From Amoebidium appalachense (Eukaryota > Ichthyosporea): 64,000 bases of DNA. The translations under genes and the position numbers were made by a program. The DNA lies in NCBI GenBank assembly GCA_963693365.1, contig CAVNZM010000005.1, positions 6,324,001-6,388,000 on the forward strand, in the 5' to 3' direction. The notes under the pieces are model-generated. The model was not told where the DNA came from, made no database searches, and worked only from the letters and a program-made list of their open reading frames with translations. Below, piece after piece: positions 41,221 to 59,047 of the stretch. The first letter of the stretch is position 1, and each line of letters opens with the position of its first letter.

Positions 41221-42258
41221 ACCCACCCACCCACACACACACTTTCACATACACACACACGCACACTCGCACGCACACGCACATGCATACATACACATAC
41301 GCAGCATACATGTATTACACATACACATACACACACGCACAATCACAAACACATCCCCTTTTTCTTCAACACAGGTTACACTAATCCCGTCCTCCCCCCC
41401 CCCCCCCCCTCCTTTACCAATTCACACACACAGGACGTGATGCTTCGTTTCCTTTTTTGGATAGGCCCCCCTCTGCGCTACCTTCCCGCCCTTGTTGTCT
41501 ACGGCCGGCTGGTGGTGTGTGCATACGGTCATCCCGTTGGTTTCCACTCTTGGAGGCACCCAATCCTCGTACGTGCGGACATGGGCACTGGGTGGATGTG
41601 TGCGGCTCTTGCAGTTCTGCTACTTCCGTATTTCATACTGTTAACATTGGAAACGATTTTCGTGCATTTCGACGGTATCAACACCGGACGGTGGCCACCG
41701 TCTGAGCGTGTGCGTATTTTGTTCTACATCGGCCGGGGGTTTGACGTGCTTTATTTGGCGTCGGCGTGCGTCGGTTCATACCTCCTGCACAAAGCTCGAA
41801 AGTCGCTCGAGAGCTACCACCTGAACCAGGCGTTACTACTGTTCGGTTATTTTGTTTCGTTTTTTGTGTTCTACACGGTGGCGACCATCATCAACAACGT
41901 TTTGGAGGATCCCAAAACCGCGATTATCCTCATTCACATCCTTCTGTTTATCCAAACGTATCTTGCTTTCGCGCTGTGGCTCGGTATGGTTAGGGCGGCC
42001 GTGACCTATCAGGCAAAGTTTTCCAATGGCCAAACTGTTGACAACATTAACAACAGTGTAAGGTCTCTCCCAATCCCGGGATCAGGTGCGGGAAGTAGTG
42101 GCATGTCGAGTCAAAACACCAAAGCAAAGGACATGACGATACCTTTTTTTCTTCCGAAGCACGTAACTGATACGGGCCCACCTGAGGGTCGTGATTCAAT
42201 GATACTGCAGGATGTCGTCGTGACACAAGCTGATAGAACAGGCGGTGAACGTGTATAA
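40158..42258 (+). CDS. Seven-transmembrane protein of unknown family, two exons
   Basis: Exon 1 40158-40409 (84 codons, donor GTACGT); exon 2 41434-42258 (acceptor CACACACAG); phase 0, 358 aa. Exon 1 carries a short polar N-terminus and two hydrophobic helices (about residues 15-43 and 50-72). Exon 2 carries five more: around [65 protein letters not shown] and [18 protein letters not shown]. The C-terminal 85 residues are polar, Ser/Gly/Thr-rich and probably cytoplasmic. The count of seven helices suggests a receptor-like topology, but no GPCR signature motif (DRY, NPxxY) was found, and the family is not recognised. An internal exon near 40860-40930 is possible, yet the direct junction reads smoothly. 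The intron is CA repeats and poly(C). Confidence 0.7.
40410..41433 (+). repeat. Intron of the 7TM gene: (CA)n arrays and poly(C)
   Basis: (CA)n at 40735-40801 and 41138-41218, poly(C) at 40933-40960 and 41395-41409; the acceptor is the end of a short CA run. Confidence 0.8.
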
Positions 42259-42599
42259 TCATCGGCCTTCTTTTTTAGTTTGCGTAAGTATTAGTTATTG
42301 TATAATGATGATACATAACCTTGGGGCCTTTGAAAGTTTGTGCTACCATAAGCTTCTGGCAGACGGTAACGATTTCGCCTGATGTACTTGCGGTAATAGG
42401 CATGAATCTTTCTTTACGGTACTTGCAACTCACTGAATGCATGTCTTGATTAGTGTTAGCAGCTCGTCATCGGACGACGTAACCATATTAATTTTAGCCG
42501 AACGAATGAATGAATATCAAAATTGGCACGGCAAGTGTCTCTACTTGTTAGTAATTGTCGAGCATTTGAGAGTTCGTTTCCGCACACTCCCCTGCTGCC

Positions 42600-42639
<40 letters not shown>

Positions 42640-42754
42640 CCAAAAAAAAAAAAAAAAAAAAAAAAGTGGGGGAGAGGGAGAGAAAGGGGGGGGGGGGGGG
42701 GGGGGGGGGAGCTCTAGGGAGCTCCGGACATAGGTACACAGCCACATGCAGGCG
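42259..42754. other. 7TM 3' flank with poly(C)-poly(A)-poly(G) tract
   Basis: Unique DNA followed by C37 (42602-42638), GCC, A24 (42642-42665) and G22 around 42687-42709. No gene. Confidence 0.6.
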
Positions 42755-42982
42755 TTATAAAACAGACGTGCACATATCATCAAACAAATGCAGTCGTCCA
42801 ATCACATTCCTGACTGTTTGAGCTAACCTCGACCGTGACTGTTCCTGTGTGGTTTCCTGTTGTGTATCCTCTGCACTAGTGTCTGTGTTGTTTTCTTCTT
42901 GGACGCTATTATTTCTCTTGCGTTCAGCTAGCAGTTTTAGTAGCTGTTTTGTTTTTTTGTGAGCTTGGTAGACAGCACCCAT
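42755..42982 (-). CDS. Hypothetical 75-aa charged protein
   Basis: ATG to stop on the minus strand in unique sequence. Lys/Glu/Gln/Asn-rich helix-forming composition (starts MGAVYQAHKKTKQLLKLLAE, contains SRLAQTVRNVIGRLHLF). It overlaps the 5' end of the plus-strand ORF at 42944-43663 by 39 bases, so the two probably share a divergent start region or only one is real. No family recognised. Confidence 0.4.
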   Translation of the reverse strand: MGAVYQAHKKTKQLLKLLAERKRNNSVQEENNTDTSAEDTQQETTQEQSRSRLAQTVRNVIGRLHLFDDMCTSVL

Positions 42983-43663
42983 AGTGAGACCAGCGTTAAT
43001 ACTGGGGGTGGGGGGGTATCACCCCCTTCCCCCGCCCATAGTAGCCCCAATAGCCCTAGTGTAGGTAAAAGCGATTCGGAGGAAGAATGCAACCCCCCTC
43101 GCAAAAAGCACAGAGCAGAGCAAGTTGATGCTACAAACACACATGCAAACACACCCACACCCACAACCACACCACGGACCGACCCCGCAGAGGGAGCAGC
43201 ACAGCATGCTGTCGAGGTTGAAAATCATAGCGACGATTCCCACTCAGGTAGTGATGGCGATGACAGCAGCAGCGATGCTGAGGATGCGGGCAAGGAAAGC
43301 AGTAGCAGTGTTGGGGGCTACAAGTCCATAGGCTCTAGTGACGATTCAGACGCCGTTCCCCTCAGAGTGTTGGTCCGCCTTAGAGAACGTAGGGGTTCTC
43401 TGGGGACCGAAAATGACCCACCCGCAGCTAGCGTCGACTGGGTTGATGCACAAAACGCGAGTGCACAAGAAACAGACACCACAGCCCCACTATCTATAAG
43501 TCCGGATGCAACCACCAACCCCACCAGCTCACCAACCCGAGGCCCACCCCCTAAAGAACCACGTATGCCACGCACACACCCAGATGAAAGCACAATCGAA
43601 GAGGGGCTCAAGTTTTCTAACGCCGGTCTTTGTCATCTTCACTTGATTCTCAGCAAGACTTAG
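42944..43663 (+). CDS. Hypothetical acidic, Ser/Pro/Thr-rich protein, 5' end undefined
   Basis: Open from 42944 to the stop at 43663 (about 239 codons) but without an in-frame ATG near the start, so the first coding bases are probably supplied by an upstream exon or the start lies after a polypyrimidine-type acceptor (TTTTGTTTTTTTGTGAGCTT, then GGTAG at about 42967-42971). The product is intrinsically disordered in appearance: acidic Ser runs (SGSDGDDSSSDAEDAG, SSDDSDAVP), a nuclear-localisation-like PPRKKHRAE, and Pro/Thr-rich segments. Composition suggests a nuclear or chromatin protein; no domain recognised. Confidence 0.5.
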   Translation: MFCFFVSLVDSTHSETSVNTGGGGVSPPSPAHSSPNSPSVGKSDSEEECNPPRKKHRAEQVDATNTHANTPTPTTTPRTDPAEGAAQHAVEVENHSDDSHSGSDGDDSSSDAEDAGKESSSSVGGYKSIGSSDDSDAVPLRVLVRLRERRGSLGTENDPPAASVDWVDAQNASAQETDTTAPLSISPDATTNPTSSPTRGPPPKEPRMPRTHPDESTIEEGLKFSNAGLCHLHLILSKT

Positions 43664-43956
43664 AAGTTGAGTTTTGTATTTATTTATTAGTTGTTGTAGT
43701 TTGTTTCCTTTTCCTTTCTTCATTTCTTTCTTTCTTTTCCGTTTCCGTGTACACGACATCTTAGATCTGTGTACGTATCGACATACTTAGCTCGCGCACA
43801 CGTATTGTCGTTTGCGTCAAAATCTATATATGTCATCCAATCATATCTCGTTTGTATTTTCCCAAATATAGTAACTTACATTCCTTTCTCATTCCTTTCC
43901 CACGACGTAGCATTGTGCTATGTTCTTCAACTATTAGGAATAATTATATTTAGACG
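43664..43956. other. Spacer before the LTR retrotransposon
   Basis: A/T-rich unique sequence; nothing recognised. Confidence 0.5.
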
Positions 43957-44300
43957 TGTTATGATAAGAACATGTATAAATGTAATACTATGTTATGAAT
44001 TAATAGTTACATAAGTGGTTTCATTTTGTTAAATGTTTCCGTGCTTTTATTAGAAGTTTCTTTCATTAGAGGATTGAGTTTTATATTCTATGTGTCGACA
44101 GACATTTTAATCGATATATTTTACACTCATAGTTTTCGTTCTTTTGATTGGTTTATCGTTTCACATTCCCAAGTATAAAAGGGACCTCATCTTGAAATAA
44201 ATCACAAGCAGTCGTATTCAATTTCCTATGGTTCCAGAAATCGTTCCTCCTCTCCGGTTGTGTTTTTCCCGTGTGTCTCTGTGTTGTGTATATCATAACA
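43957..44300 (+). repeat. 5' LTR of the copia element
   Basis: Starts TGTTATGATA and ends TATCATAACA, a perfect 10-bp terminal inverted pair with the TG...CA boundary of LTRs, 344 bp. Contains a TATA box (44174-44180) and AATAAA (44196-44201). An alternative end at 44345 (ATAACA) is less well matched. A primer-binding site was not convincingly identified. Confidence 0.65.
44174..44180 (+). promoter_or_regulatory. TATA box of the LTR promoter
   Basis: AGTATAAAAGGGACC, in the expected U3 position, followed 16 bases later by AATAAA. Confidence 0.65.
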
Positions 44301-44420
44301 CCCATCTGTGCTCTTTGCTTCTCCGTTTACCCACACAAAATAACAGGTTTACGGCCCCTTTGCACGCTAACACACAATCTTGTTACAACCGCGAAATTCC
44401 TCAGTCTAACTGCTTCAATC

Positions 44421-45425
44421 ATGGCTGACAAACCGTCGTATATCAACCTTCCAATATGGAATCCGTCCGAGAAACGAGACGAGAAACGTCTTAATTATTT
44501 CGAGTGGGAGCCACTCATTCACCGGTTCATTAGAACAACCATTGCCGAGAAATTCGTTGACGCTATCAAGAGGCCACAGTGGGTTGACGGCGCTGAAGCC
44601 AACCAGTGGCTAGGCTACACCACCAAGGACTCCTACAAGAAAGCTTCCGACGTCCTCGACCAGATCCTCAACCAGTCCGTCCACCCGACCGAGCTCTACG
44701 ACTCCGGCCGGATGCAAGACGGTGTCCACGGTGGTGAAGTCTTCCACAACCTACGTATGGCGTATGTAGCAGAGAAGGAGGCCCGAGTCACCCAGATCCA
44801 AGTCACCTTCGAGGAGCTTGAACTACGAGACTACCCCAACGTCACAGCATACCTCACCCGTCTCCAACGTCTGGCTACGACACTTGCCTGCCTCGACGAG
44901 CCCGTCCAACACAAGGATGTCGTACGTAAGTTCTTCCTTCACCTCAGGAAGAACACGGCTCTGGTCTGCTCCGACATTGAACGTCTCTGCTCCGACTACT
45001 GGATGAACAACAAGGCCTACCCGTCCTTCAACCAGCTCATCAGTGACATCCGAGGAGCTGAAATCCGTGCCGGCCTCATCGACGCAGGCACTGGTGCAAC
45101 CGTCAACCACCGTCCCCTCCGTGCACTCCAGAGCAGAGTGCTTCCCCCCGGTGACCTCCATAACCGTATTCCTCGACGTGAGCATACACCTCACCGATCC
45201 CCGTCCCGGGCCGTTCCCGTGATCCTCGTCCGTCCTCCAAGTCACCCGGCCCTTGTTCAACTTCCCCTTACCACCGTGGTAACAGGGACAACCGTAACCG
45301 ACAGCACAACACCAAGAAGGTGGAGTGTTCCTACTGCCATGAGCCCCACCACATCACAGCATGCCCGGAGCCTGGCTGTACTGTTGCTCGTCGTGCCAAG
45401 CAGGAGAAAGGCGACAAGAGTGTGA
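44421..45425 (+). CDS. copia Gag-like ORF, frame-broken at its 3' end
   Basis: ATG at 44421 begins MADKPSYINLPIWNPSEK and continues through a retrotransposon Gag-type helical region (YNDSG-like and LRMAYVAEKEARV segments; LEELELRDYPNVTAYLTRLQ typical of the UBN2/Gag family). The coding frame shifts by one between about 45180 and 45300: the zinc-knuckle-like CSYCHEPHHITAC lies in the pol frame, whereas this frame runs on to a stop at 45425. The shift is more likely a mutation than a programmed site, but that cannot be decided here. Confidence 0.75.
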   Translation: MADKPSYINLPIWNPSEKRDEKRLNYFEWEPLIHRFIRTTIAEKFVDAIKRPQWVDGAEANQWLGYTTKDSYKKASDVLDQILNQSVHPTELYDSGRMQDGVHGGEVFHNLRMAYVAEKEARVTQIQVTFEELELRDYPNVTAYLTRLQRLATTLACLDEPVQHKDVVRKFFLHLRKNTALVCSDIERLCSDYWMNNKAYPSFNQLISDIRGAEIRAGLIDAGTGATVNHRPLRALQSRVLPPGDLHNRIPRREHTPHRSPSRAVPVILVRPPSHPALVQLPLTTVVTGTTVTDSTTPRRWSVPTAMSPTTSQHARSLAVLLLVVPSRRKATRV

Positions 45426-46789
45426 AATTTGCACTCATCTCCTCCACCGGCACACCTGACAGTAACGACCCCGTCTGGGACAGTGCTTGTAATGCACACA
45501 TCTGCCCCATCAAGGAGTATTTCTCCTCCCTTACCCCGTGTCCTCCCACCCCCATTCACGGCCTCGGCACAGTCAATGCCAAACAACGTGGCATCATCAA
45601 CATGACACTGCACTACAACGGCCACCCAACACAGTGCAGCATCAATGCTTACTACGTACCCGAGGCACCGTCTTTCCTCGTGTCTACCTCCATGGCCTCA
45701 GCTGCCGGCCTCCTAGGTCATTGTGACGATCATGATACAGACAACCACCCGTCGTTCCTCTACAGCCGTAATGGTGACATCATCTCAGATCTCACCCCCC
45801 TCGACGGTCTCTACTACATCACTGACTATGTGATTGAGACTCCTAAACACCCGAGGGTCCAAGCCTACACAGCAAGGACTCAACCAACCAACGACCTCAC
45901 CCTTTGGCACAACCGTCTCGGCCACCGTGCCTTCTCCACCGTCACCAATCAGGTCCCCGTTCCCCCCAAACCCGATCTGCCGACATTGGACCCCCCCTCC
46001 GACGACGACGATGAAACTTCGTCTGTGGTCATCTCCCAACCGTCCTGGCACAACCAACCAGCCCCGGTTGAACCCGTGCCTCCCCCGAGCCCCCCCCCCC
46101 CCACTGGCCAACAACCCTTGCTGCCGGCCCCCCCCGTTGCTGTGCATCAACCCGGCTACATGACCCCGGTTCGTCCTGGGTCCCCCACCTTCCACTCGGC
46201 CTTGAGCAGCCCTGTGGAAACCGATGCCCCCCTCACCACCGGTCCTATTCCTGGCTTCCATGCCCCTGTCCCGGCCTCCACCACCTACCCGGCCACCACC
46301 CCCCTCAAGGACCCCCCCAAGCCCAACCTTCGTCGGTCTACACGTCTCACCAAGACTCCCACGGCACTGGTCAGCATCATGGCACCGACCATCAACATTG
46401 ACCAGCTTCCCAAGGGCATTCAAAAGCTTTGCAACGGTCCCAACGGTGATGCCGTCATAGCTGCCCTCACCTCCGAGTACCAAGCCTTCATCACCAAGGA
46501 TGTCTTCACCATTGTTGATCCCCCCCCTGGTGCCAACATCATCATCAAGTTCAAGTGGATTGTGACTGAGAAAGTCCTCAACTCAGCCGGTGACACCAAG
46601 ATCAAAGCTCGTGGTGTTGCAAAGGGCTTCACTCAAGTCTACGGTGTTGACTACGGTGACACCTCTTCCCCCGTGGTGATGTCCTCCTCCGTCCGTGCCC
46701 TCCTTGCCATCGGTGTGGACGGCAACCATGAGATTCATCAACTCGACGTCTCAACTGCCTTCCTCAACAGTCTTACCCACACAAACTAA
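45320..46789 (+). pseudogene. copia Pol remnant: protease, truncated pre-integrase, linker, N-terminal RT
   Basis: Open for 489 codons. Zinc-knuckle-like CX2CX4HX3C, then protease (WDSACNAH), then GAG-pre-integrase (LWHNRLGH). About 200 or more residues of integrase catalytic core expected next are absent, with the frame preserved across the deletion. A long Pro-rich linker (RRSTRLTKTP) leads to RT motifs that stop after about 85 residues; seven unrelated codons precede the stop. Not capable of encoding integration or complete reverse transcription. Confidence 0.8.
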
Positions 46790-46893
46790 CAGTCTTGATG
46801 GGAAATCGATAAAGCTCATGTACATACTCCAACACGTACTGATGTAGACATTTTCATACAGACCATTTGTGATAACATGCTTTGTAAACATTG

Positions 46894-47079
46894 TCAAAAA
46901 TCATACACGAGACGCTCCGCACATGCGAGACGGACACGGGTACCCTTGGGCAAACCCTTGACCTCGATGCTTGCAAAACGCCTGTTTTTAGGGACGAGAC
47001 CACCAACAGGCATACCATTCGGATTTATGTAGTGACGGTACTTGTTATAAAAGACTTCATCGTCTAGTGCAGCTATATC
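46894..47079 (-). CDS. Unassigned 61-codon coding-like segment next to the copia element
   Basis: Minus-strand frame without ATG at its start, ending in TGA at 46894. Composition is strongly protein-like (DDEVFYNKYRHYINPNGMP, LVPKNRRFASIEVKGLPKG, VRLACAERLVYDF). Could be the last exon of a gene or a fragment of another mobile element. Family not recognised. Confidence 0.4.
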   Translation of the reverse strand, partial: DIAALDDEVFYNKYRHYINPNGMPVGGLVPKNRRFASIEVKGLPKGTRVRLACAERLVYDF

Positions 47080-47082
47080 TCA

Positions 47083-48216
47083 CACCTCTTGAACGAGTGA
47101 GTGCCCGCACGCACATTACAGCTCGGGCGTCCCTTTGACAGTCAGGGCAAACGGCGAACTCGTCGTTCTCACTCATATTTATTAATTATTTTTTTTGTAG
47201 TATGTGCGCGTTTGAACAACAAAGAAAGTGAGCATTTCTGGGCGTGTCACGCATTTTGTACCCGAGGAGGAACTTCGAGGAAGGTAAAAAAATCAAGGCG
47301 AACAATGTTCCCTATGACAAGAGCCCCAGACTACAGTTGAGACGTGCCCAGTAGTGTTGATATAATACACACATCTATAAGCCATAAAAATAAGTAAACG
47401 CTTCATTGGTAAGGCAAAGAATCAATATTCATGCATATCATATATGAAGGCCGTATGAATTCGTACTTCTTCTTCCTATGCACCGCCGAGGCCGGAGGGT
47501 GTTGCCCTACCTAGCTCCAACTACAGCCTTGCCTACCAAGTAGCCTGGAAACCACATAGCGCATGACAACAATCCAATGGCAGATAGCCCTTTTAGGGTC
47601 GTTAGTGCACTAATTGGAAAAATGGCATAATATCGCTAATATCATATTTGTCATGAAAAGCCTTACTATACTTTAAATTTGAATAAAAATATACATATAA
47701 CCACGTTTTTACCGACAGGTACTACACAACAGCGCCTTGGTTTTGTATAACTCACAGTAACACGAAGGATTGCATTTATGTAAAGCCCAATCAAATCTTT
47801 CTGTTGATCCAGCATTTCGGCGCCAAAAAACCTCATTGCGCGATCTGATTGGCTTTGCGAGGTCGACTGGCGGGAAAGCGAATGCGTGTACAGCCAATCA
47901 CACGAGACTGGCGTGCACTGAATTTTGGGTGGTCGCAGAGTAGGGCAAACACACGCCGTACGGGCTGGAAAGCCGGGCCTCTGCGAACCAGATGCAGACC
48001 GTAAACCTATCCAAAACCCAGGAAAGTGGGGTTGGAAATTCACCACTTATTATCTCCCTCCGGCGGTCGTTCCCCGTTTCCCTTCCCGACGCCCCCTTTG
48101 ATACCCTTACTATACAGCACCCACCATCTATTAGGAAGCAAGCCCTGGGAATTTTGCTGAAGGAAAATGACATTCGTACGCCTTTAGTATATATTAAAAT
48201 AAGAATTACCAAGGCT
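47083..48216. other. Unique A/T-rich intergenic sequence
   Basis: A possible acceptor (TTTTTTTTGTAG, about 47190-47201) followed by a 28-codon frame with a C..H..C pattern and a GTAAAA donor was noted but not called. Otherwise nothing supported. Confidence 0.35.
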
Positions 48217-50379
<2,163 letters not shown>

Positions 50380-50847
50380 TTTCCAAGTGACTGCCAGTCC
50401 TTAGCCTCCAGTCGAATGGCAATGACCGGGTTTGCTTGCAAGCATTATGTAATTGTGTTTTTCTGTGTGTCCTGCCACAACTAGGCCACCTTATCAGAGA
50501 GCTAGATGCAGTTTCTCCGGGTTATCTAGGGGCCGGGCCCGTTGAGATTGTTTTCTAGCTCAGATTTGGTCTGCATTGCTCTTTTAGAGGCTGACTTGCT
50601 TGCTGTGCCTCGATAGGTTTTGAGGGGGGCCTGTTGATGTCTTCTTGCGGAGTGTGGTCTGGTCAACGTTAACATCAATGCATATGGCCGTCAGTTGGAG
50701 CAAACTAGTTTCACGCATACACGTACACTTAAGGTTTTGCCCGCTGGTGTCCTTTGTCACTTGTCGCTTTATTTTTATTTCGTAGCTTTGGCTTTTTCAG
50801 TTCTATTGGTGGTTATCTAGCCTGTGGCTGCACGTTGCCTTCATCAA
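50380..50847 (+). repeat. Dispersed repeat family B, copy 2
   Basis: Second copy of the 9736-10222 segment in the same orientation, slightly shorter. Unrelated sequence on both sides shows it is dispersed, not part of a large duplication. Confidence 0.8.
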
Positions 50848-52060
50848 CGGATCAATAAATCCGACTGGCAAAAGAAAATTTTTTTCGAACGCTGGCGGCA
50901 AGAGGATGCCCGGGATTCACGGATTCCAACCCTGGAATCGATCGGCTGCATCGATCCGATTTGCTGAGGTCTTTGTATACGGGGATTAATGATTACGTAG
51001 GCTGCTTGAAAGAAACCTCGCCGCGGTTGGCAAAATCGGCACAAATCACGTGTTCATAAGACGTGCGGGCACATAGGAACACGCGGTCTTTTGTGGGACA
51101 CAAAGAAAGACATATAAACATGTGCTTGGTGCATTTTTGTCCACTTTGGCCGCCTTTAATGATTTTTTTCTATTTTTCAAAACTGGTCGATTTTGGCCTC
51201 CGGGCGAACGGCTCCGGGTTAATAAGTACACCCGGAACTTGGCACACCACGCATGATCATCCTCCTGACGAGTTTTTCAATTGCCAACCGTTGTAGTACG
51301 CCCCCCACGGTACCTCCGAATCATACTACAACATATAGAGCTTTTGAAGGAAAGGCGTTAACGATCTGTGACCTACACAGGATCCGAGCTAGAGAGGAAA
51401 CAGCAGTACTTCTTCGCGTAACCGTGCGTTTTTCCTTGATCAAAGTTGCAGATTCAGTACACGCGAGGAAATCTATGAACGAAAACGGTTCAACGACCGA
51501 TTTGCAAAGGCCTTGCATCGATTTTTGGCAGTACCCATTCAAATTCTATGATGAAGGTCTTTCATGAATGGTTGCCCGCCTAGCCGTTTTTCGTGCACAT
51601 GGTCCCGTGAACAGGGCTTTGTCCTGCCCTCTCACCAACTGTCTCAAGTTTGATCTTCACGTTCCATTTCTATTTAACGCTGCACGTTCGCAGAAGTGAC
51701 CCAAGCTTCCAGAATCTCCACATCGCCAATTTTCATTTTTAACGATGGGGATCGACATCGGGCACCGAACGAGCTACACGGTACGGTACGTTGACGTGCA
51801 CGTGTAACTGAACACCGCACATCACGCGGACACTGAAAAGCACGTCGCATGAGCATTCTTCCAGGTGCGTTCCGAACCAATACAAACGCTGAAAACGAAG
51901 ACAAATTCCGATGCCAGATTACGTAACAGACACGACATAGCATAGGGTGCCGCTTGTACAAGTATATCACGTGTTTCACACGCACACCTAACCAACCCAC
52001 ACACTAAAACACAAAGCAACCAACACGTGAAAACATCGTGCCAGCACAAGAATCTCGAGA
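50848..52060. other. Intergenic region upstream of the RraA gene
   Basis: Unique DNA; a 104-codon frame at 51253-51567 lacks supporting features and is not called. The 5' flank of the RraA gene shows no TATA box; CAAT-like elements are present around 52018. Confidence 0.35.
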
Positions 52061-56522
<4,462 letters not shown>

Positions 56523-56897
56523 ACTCCTTTTGCTTTGCAATGGCCAATCAAATTGGACGATGGCCTCCCGTATGAGGCTATTGTTGTGGTGGTCCCAAGT
56601 GAATGTGCGGACAGTGCAGTGTGCTCACTGCTCAGACCAAACCACCAACATAACATTGCCCAAAGAGCAACATCCCGTACCTATAAGCTTTCTGTATAGT
56701 TTTACATTCAACACCTTGCCTGTGTATAATATCTGTGCTGGTTGGTTGGTTGATCTTTTTTACTGGTCTTTGTTACCTCATTTTGTATGATGATAGCATG
56801 ATCCATGGTGTATACAGATATAATGCGAAACTGGACGTGTTTTCAGAGCCCTCCCTCCCTCCCTCCCCCCCCCCCCCCCCCTCCCCCACCATCACCA

Positions 56898-56962
<65 letters not shown>

Positions 56963-58579
56963 CGCGCACGCGTGCGAACAACGGTCGACACTTTGGGGTG
57001 ATAGAGCGATCACCGTGGCAGCATTTTTGTACCAATGTAAAACGTGTCAACGTTGTGTAGTGTGAACACGAGTGTTACGGTCCGGGCCATACGTAATTGA
57101 AAGGGGGCAGCAAGTTCCAAAGCTTGCCACAAATGAAATGTTCGTTTTTATTCAACCACTACCAAGCTTAAGGACGTAACAATTTTGCATCCACAACAGC
57201 TATAGTCGGCATTATCTTACTAGTTACACTACACACATTATCTGCATTATAAGTTATAGAAGCTTTTATTACTGCAGCTGAGACTTAACTTTATACACTG
57301 AAAAGAGCACATATGTGATTCGAGTTCCCATGTGTGGTGTGCGTGTAACCATGTGTGCATGTGTACCTCTCAACCAATGGCATGTCTGTTGTGCATGTGC
57401 ACGCATACGCTGTACACGTGCACACACGTTTCGGTGCTTGTGTCATTGCGTGTGTTGTCGGCCCCGGGCATGTGTGCGCATGCACGTGTGTCCCTGTGAC
57501 CATGTGTGTGCTTGCGCTCACATGTGTGTACTGGTGTGCGAGCCTGTGTGGTGATACGTACGTGTTCTGCTGTCTTTCATGTGTGCCCCTAACTGTTTGA
57601 GCACTTATTATGGCGTGTATGCAACCCCCCCCCCCCCCCCCCCCATCCAGTGGGGTTTTTGATGAATTTTATTATTCTCTCGTACTGCATGATTCCACTA
57701 TACGTTGTCGGAAACAACCGGGAGCTCAAAAACAAGAGTCCCTCACCAGCAACGTATGTGGCTTACTGCGTTTTCTTGCACAACCTAATTATAATAACAC
57801 AGAGCAGCTGCCGCTGCGCCTAGCGGTTCAAGCCGCAGTAGGACATTCGCTGCAGAGCTGGCAATACTAAGACTGTACCGTTATTAAAGAGTGGTCAGAT
57901 AGTTAACGTCAATACAACATACATACATCACTAAGCAGTGATATATACAATGTGCATTGCAACCCGGGTTACTATGATGATAATAATAATAATAATGGAT
58001 AAAATGATGGCGAGATCATTGGATAAAATAAATACACAAACAGATAGCAACTCTTCGAAACGTTTTTTCGCAGTATCCTAATGATCACGGGATATATCTA
58101 ATGATATGCACAATACTAGTGGCAATCTCGGCTGAACGTCTATCATGTATTATAAGACCGTTGCGTGAGCAAATACAATGATAGCACAAGTACAAGAACA
58201 GGCACTGAGCTAAATATCCTAAGCCAAACCAAATATAATGCAATTCACAATTTCTGTATATCCAAACACAAATATCCAAAATTATTTTTGCATCCTGTGT
58301 GCGTGGTAAATTTGAAGCACAGCAAACAACACAACGCCATAAAAAAAAACCCATACACCAACGAATTACATTATGCATCCCTACTGACAAGTCACGCCAG
58401 CCGATGCAAACACAATTATCTCACACTTTTGAGCCCCATATTCTGGGGACATATTCAACATATAGGATCATCTTCCCATCACCGTGTTAAATAAATGCAT
58501 GATTCTTAGTCATAAATGTGCACACAACCAAAGACATTTTGAATATTCCTATTCTTATTCTTAGCATCATTATTTAGCG

Positions 58580-58616
<37 letters not shown>

Positions 58617-58624
58617 GTTGGAGA
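56523..58624. other. Region between the RraA gene and the minus-strand exons
   Basis: Unique DNA with (CA)n 56904-56960, a TG/CATG-biased stretch 57320-57560, poly(C) 57626-57644, A/T-rich DNA 57880-58560 and G42 at 58580-58615. No gene supported. Confidence 0.45.
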
Positions 58625-58698
58625 TTATTTGAGCATGCCGGAAGTGCCTGTGATCTCGATGTGCTTGGACAGATAGTCGTAGGACAGACGCAGACTAC
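58625..58698 (-). CDS. Terminal exon of an unidentified minus-strand gene
   Basis: Acceptor CGTCTTACAG, then two bases and 23 codons (SLRLSYDYLSKHIEITGTSG...) to TAA. Composition and strong acceptor support an exon. It can join the 59760-59914 exon in frame through a T/GTCTGT donor, and may be the 3' end of the zinc-finger gene further upstream or of a separate gene. Confidence 0.5.
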
Positions 58699-58699
58699 C

Positions 58700-59015
58700 T
58701 GTAAGACGGAGCATGGCCTGTGTGCGTGTGCATGTGTGTACGTGTGTACGTGTGTATGTGTACGTGTGTGTCTGTGGGGGTGTGTGTGCGCGCATGTCTG
58801 TGTGCGTGCATGTGCATGACACGGATGTGCATCATTAGTGACGTGTGTATGTTTACCCGTGTGTGTGTGGTACCAACTCGTATGTGTATGTGTGTGTGCA
58901 CGTGTGTTGGGGAATGGGGTCAAATGTTTGTGTCGGTGTGTGTTTTGTGGTGGTGGTGGTTGTGGTGGTGGTGTGTGTGCGCGCACGCGCACGCGCGTGT
59001 GTGTGTGTGTATGAT

Positions 59016-59047
<32 letters not shown>

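Larger units (their letters stand above)
43957..46792 (+). mobile_element. Defective Ty1/copia LTR retrotransposon (5' LTR, gag, protease; integrase core and RT 3' part missing)
   Basis: A 5' LTR (43957-44300) is followed by a leader and a gag-like ORF. The pol frame has a DSACNAH aspartic-protease signature, the LWHNRLGH pre-integrase histidine motif, then passes directly into the Pro-rich linker normally found after integrase, and ends within reverse transcriptase after FKWIVTEK, KARGVAKGFTQ and the first catalytic-aspartate block (QLDVSTAFLN). No 3' LTR found. Domain order (protease, integrase remnant, RT) assigns it to copia, not gypsy. Confidence 0.85.

Noticed and set aside
44294-44345. 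LTR 3' boundary at 44345 (ATAACA)
   Set aside because: Only six bases pair with the LTR start, against ten for the boundary at 44300; kept as an alternative.
51253-51567. 104-codon plus-strand ORF
   Set aside because: Starts with a non-optimal hydrophobic run, lacks recognised domains, and the region shows no other gene signals.
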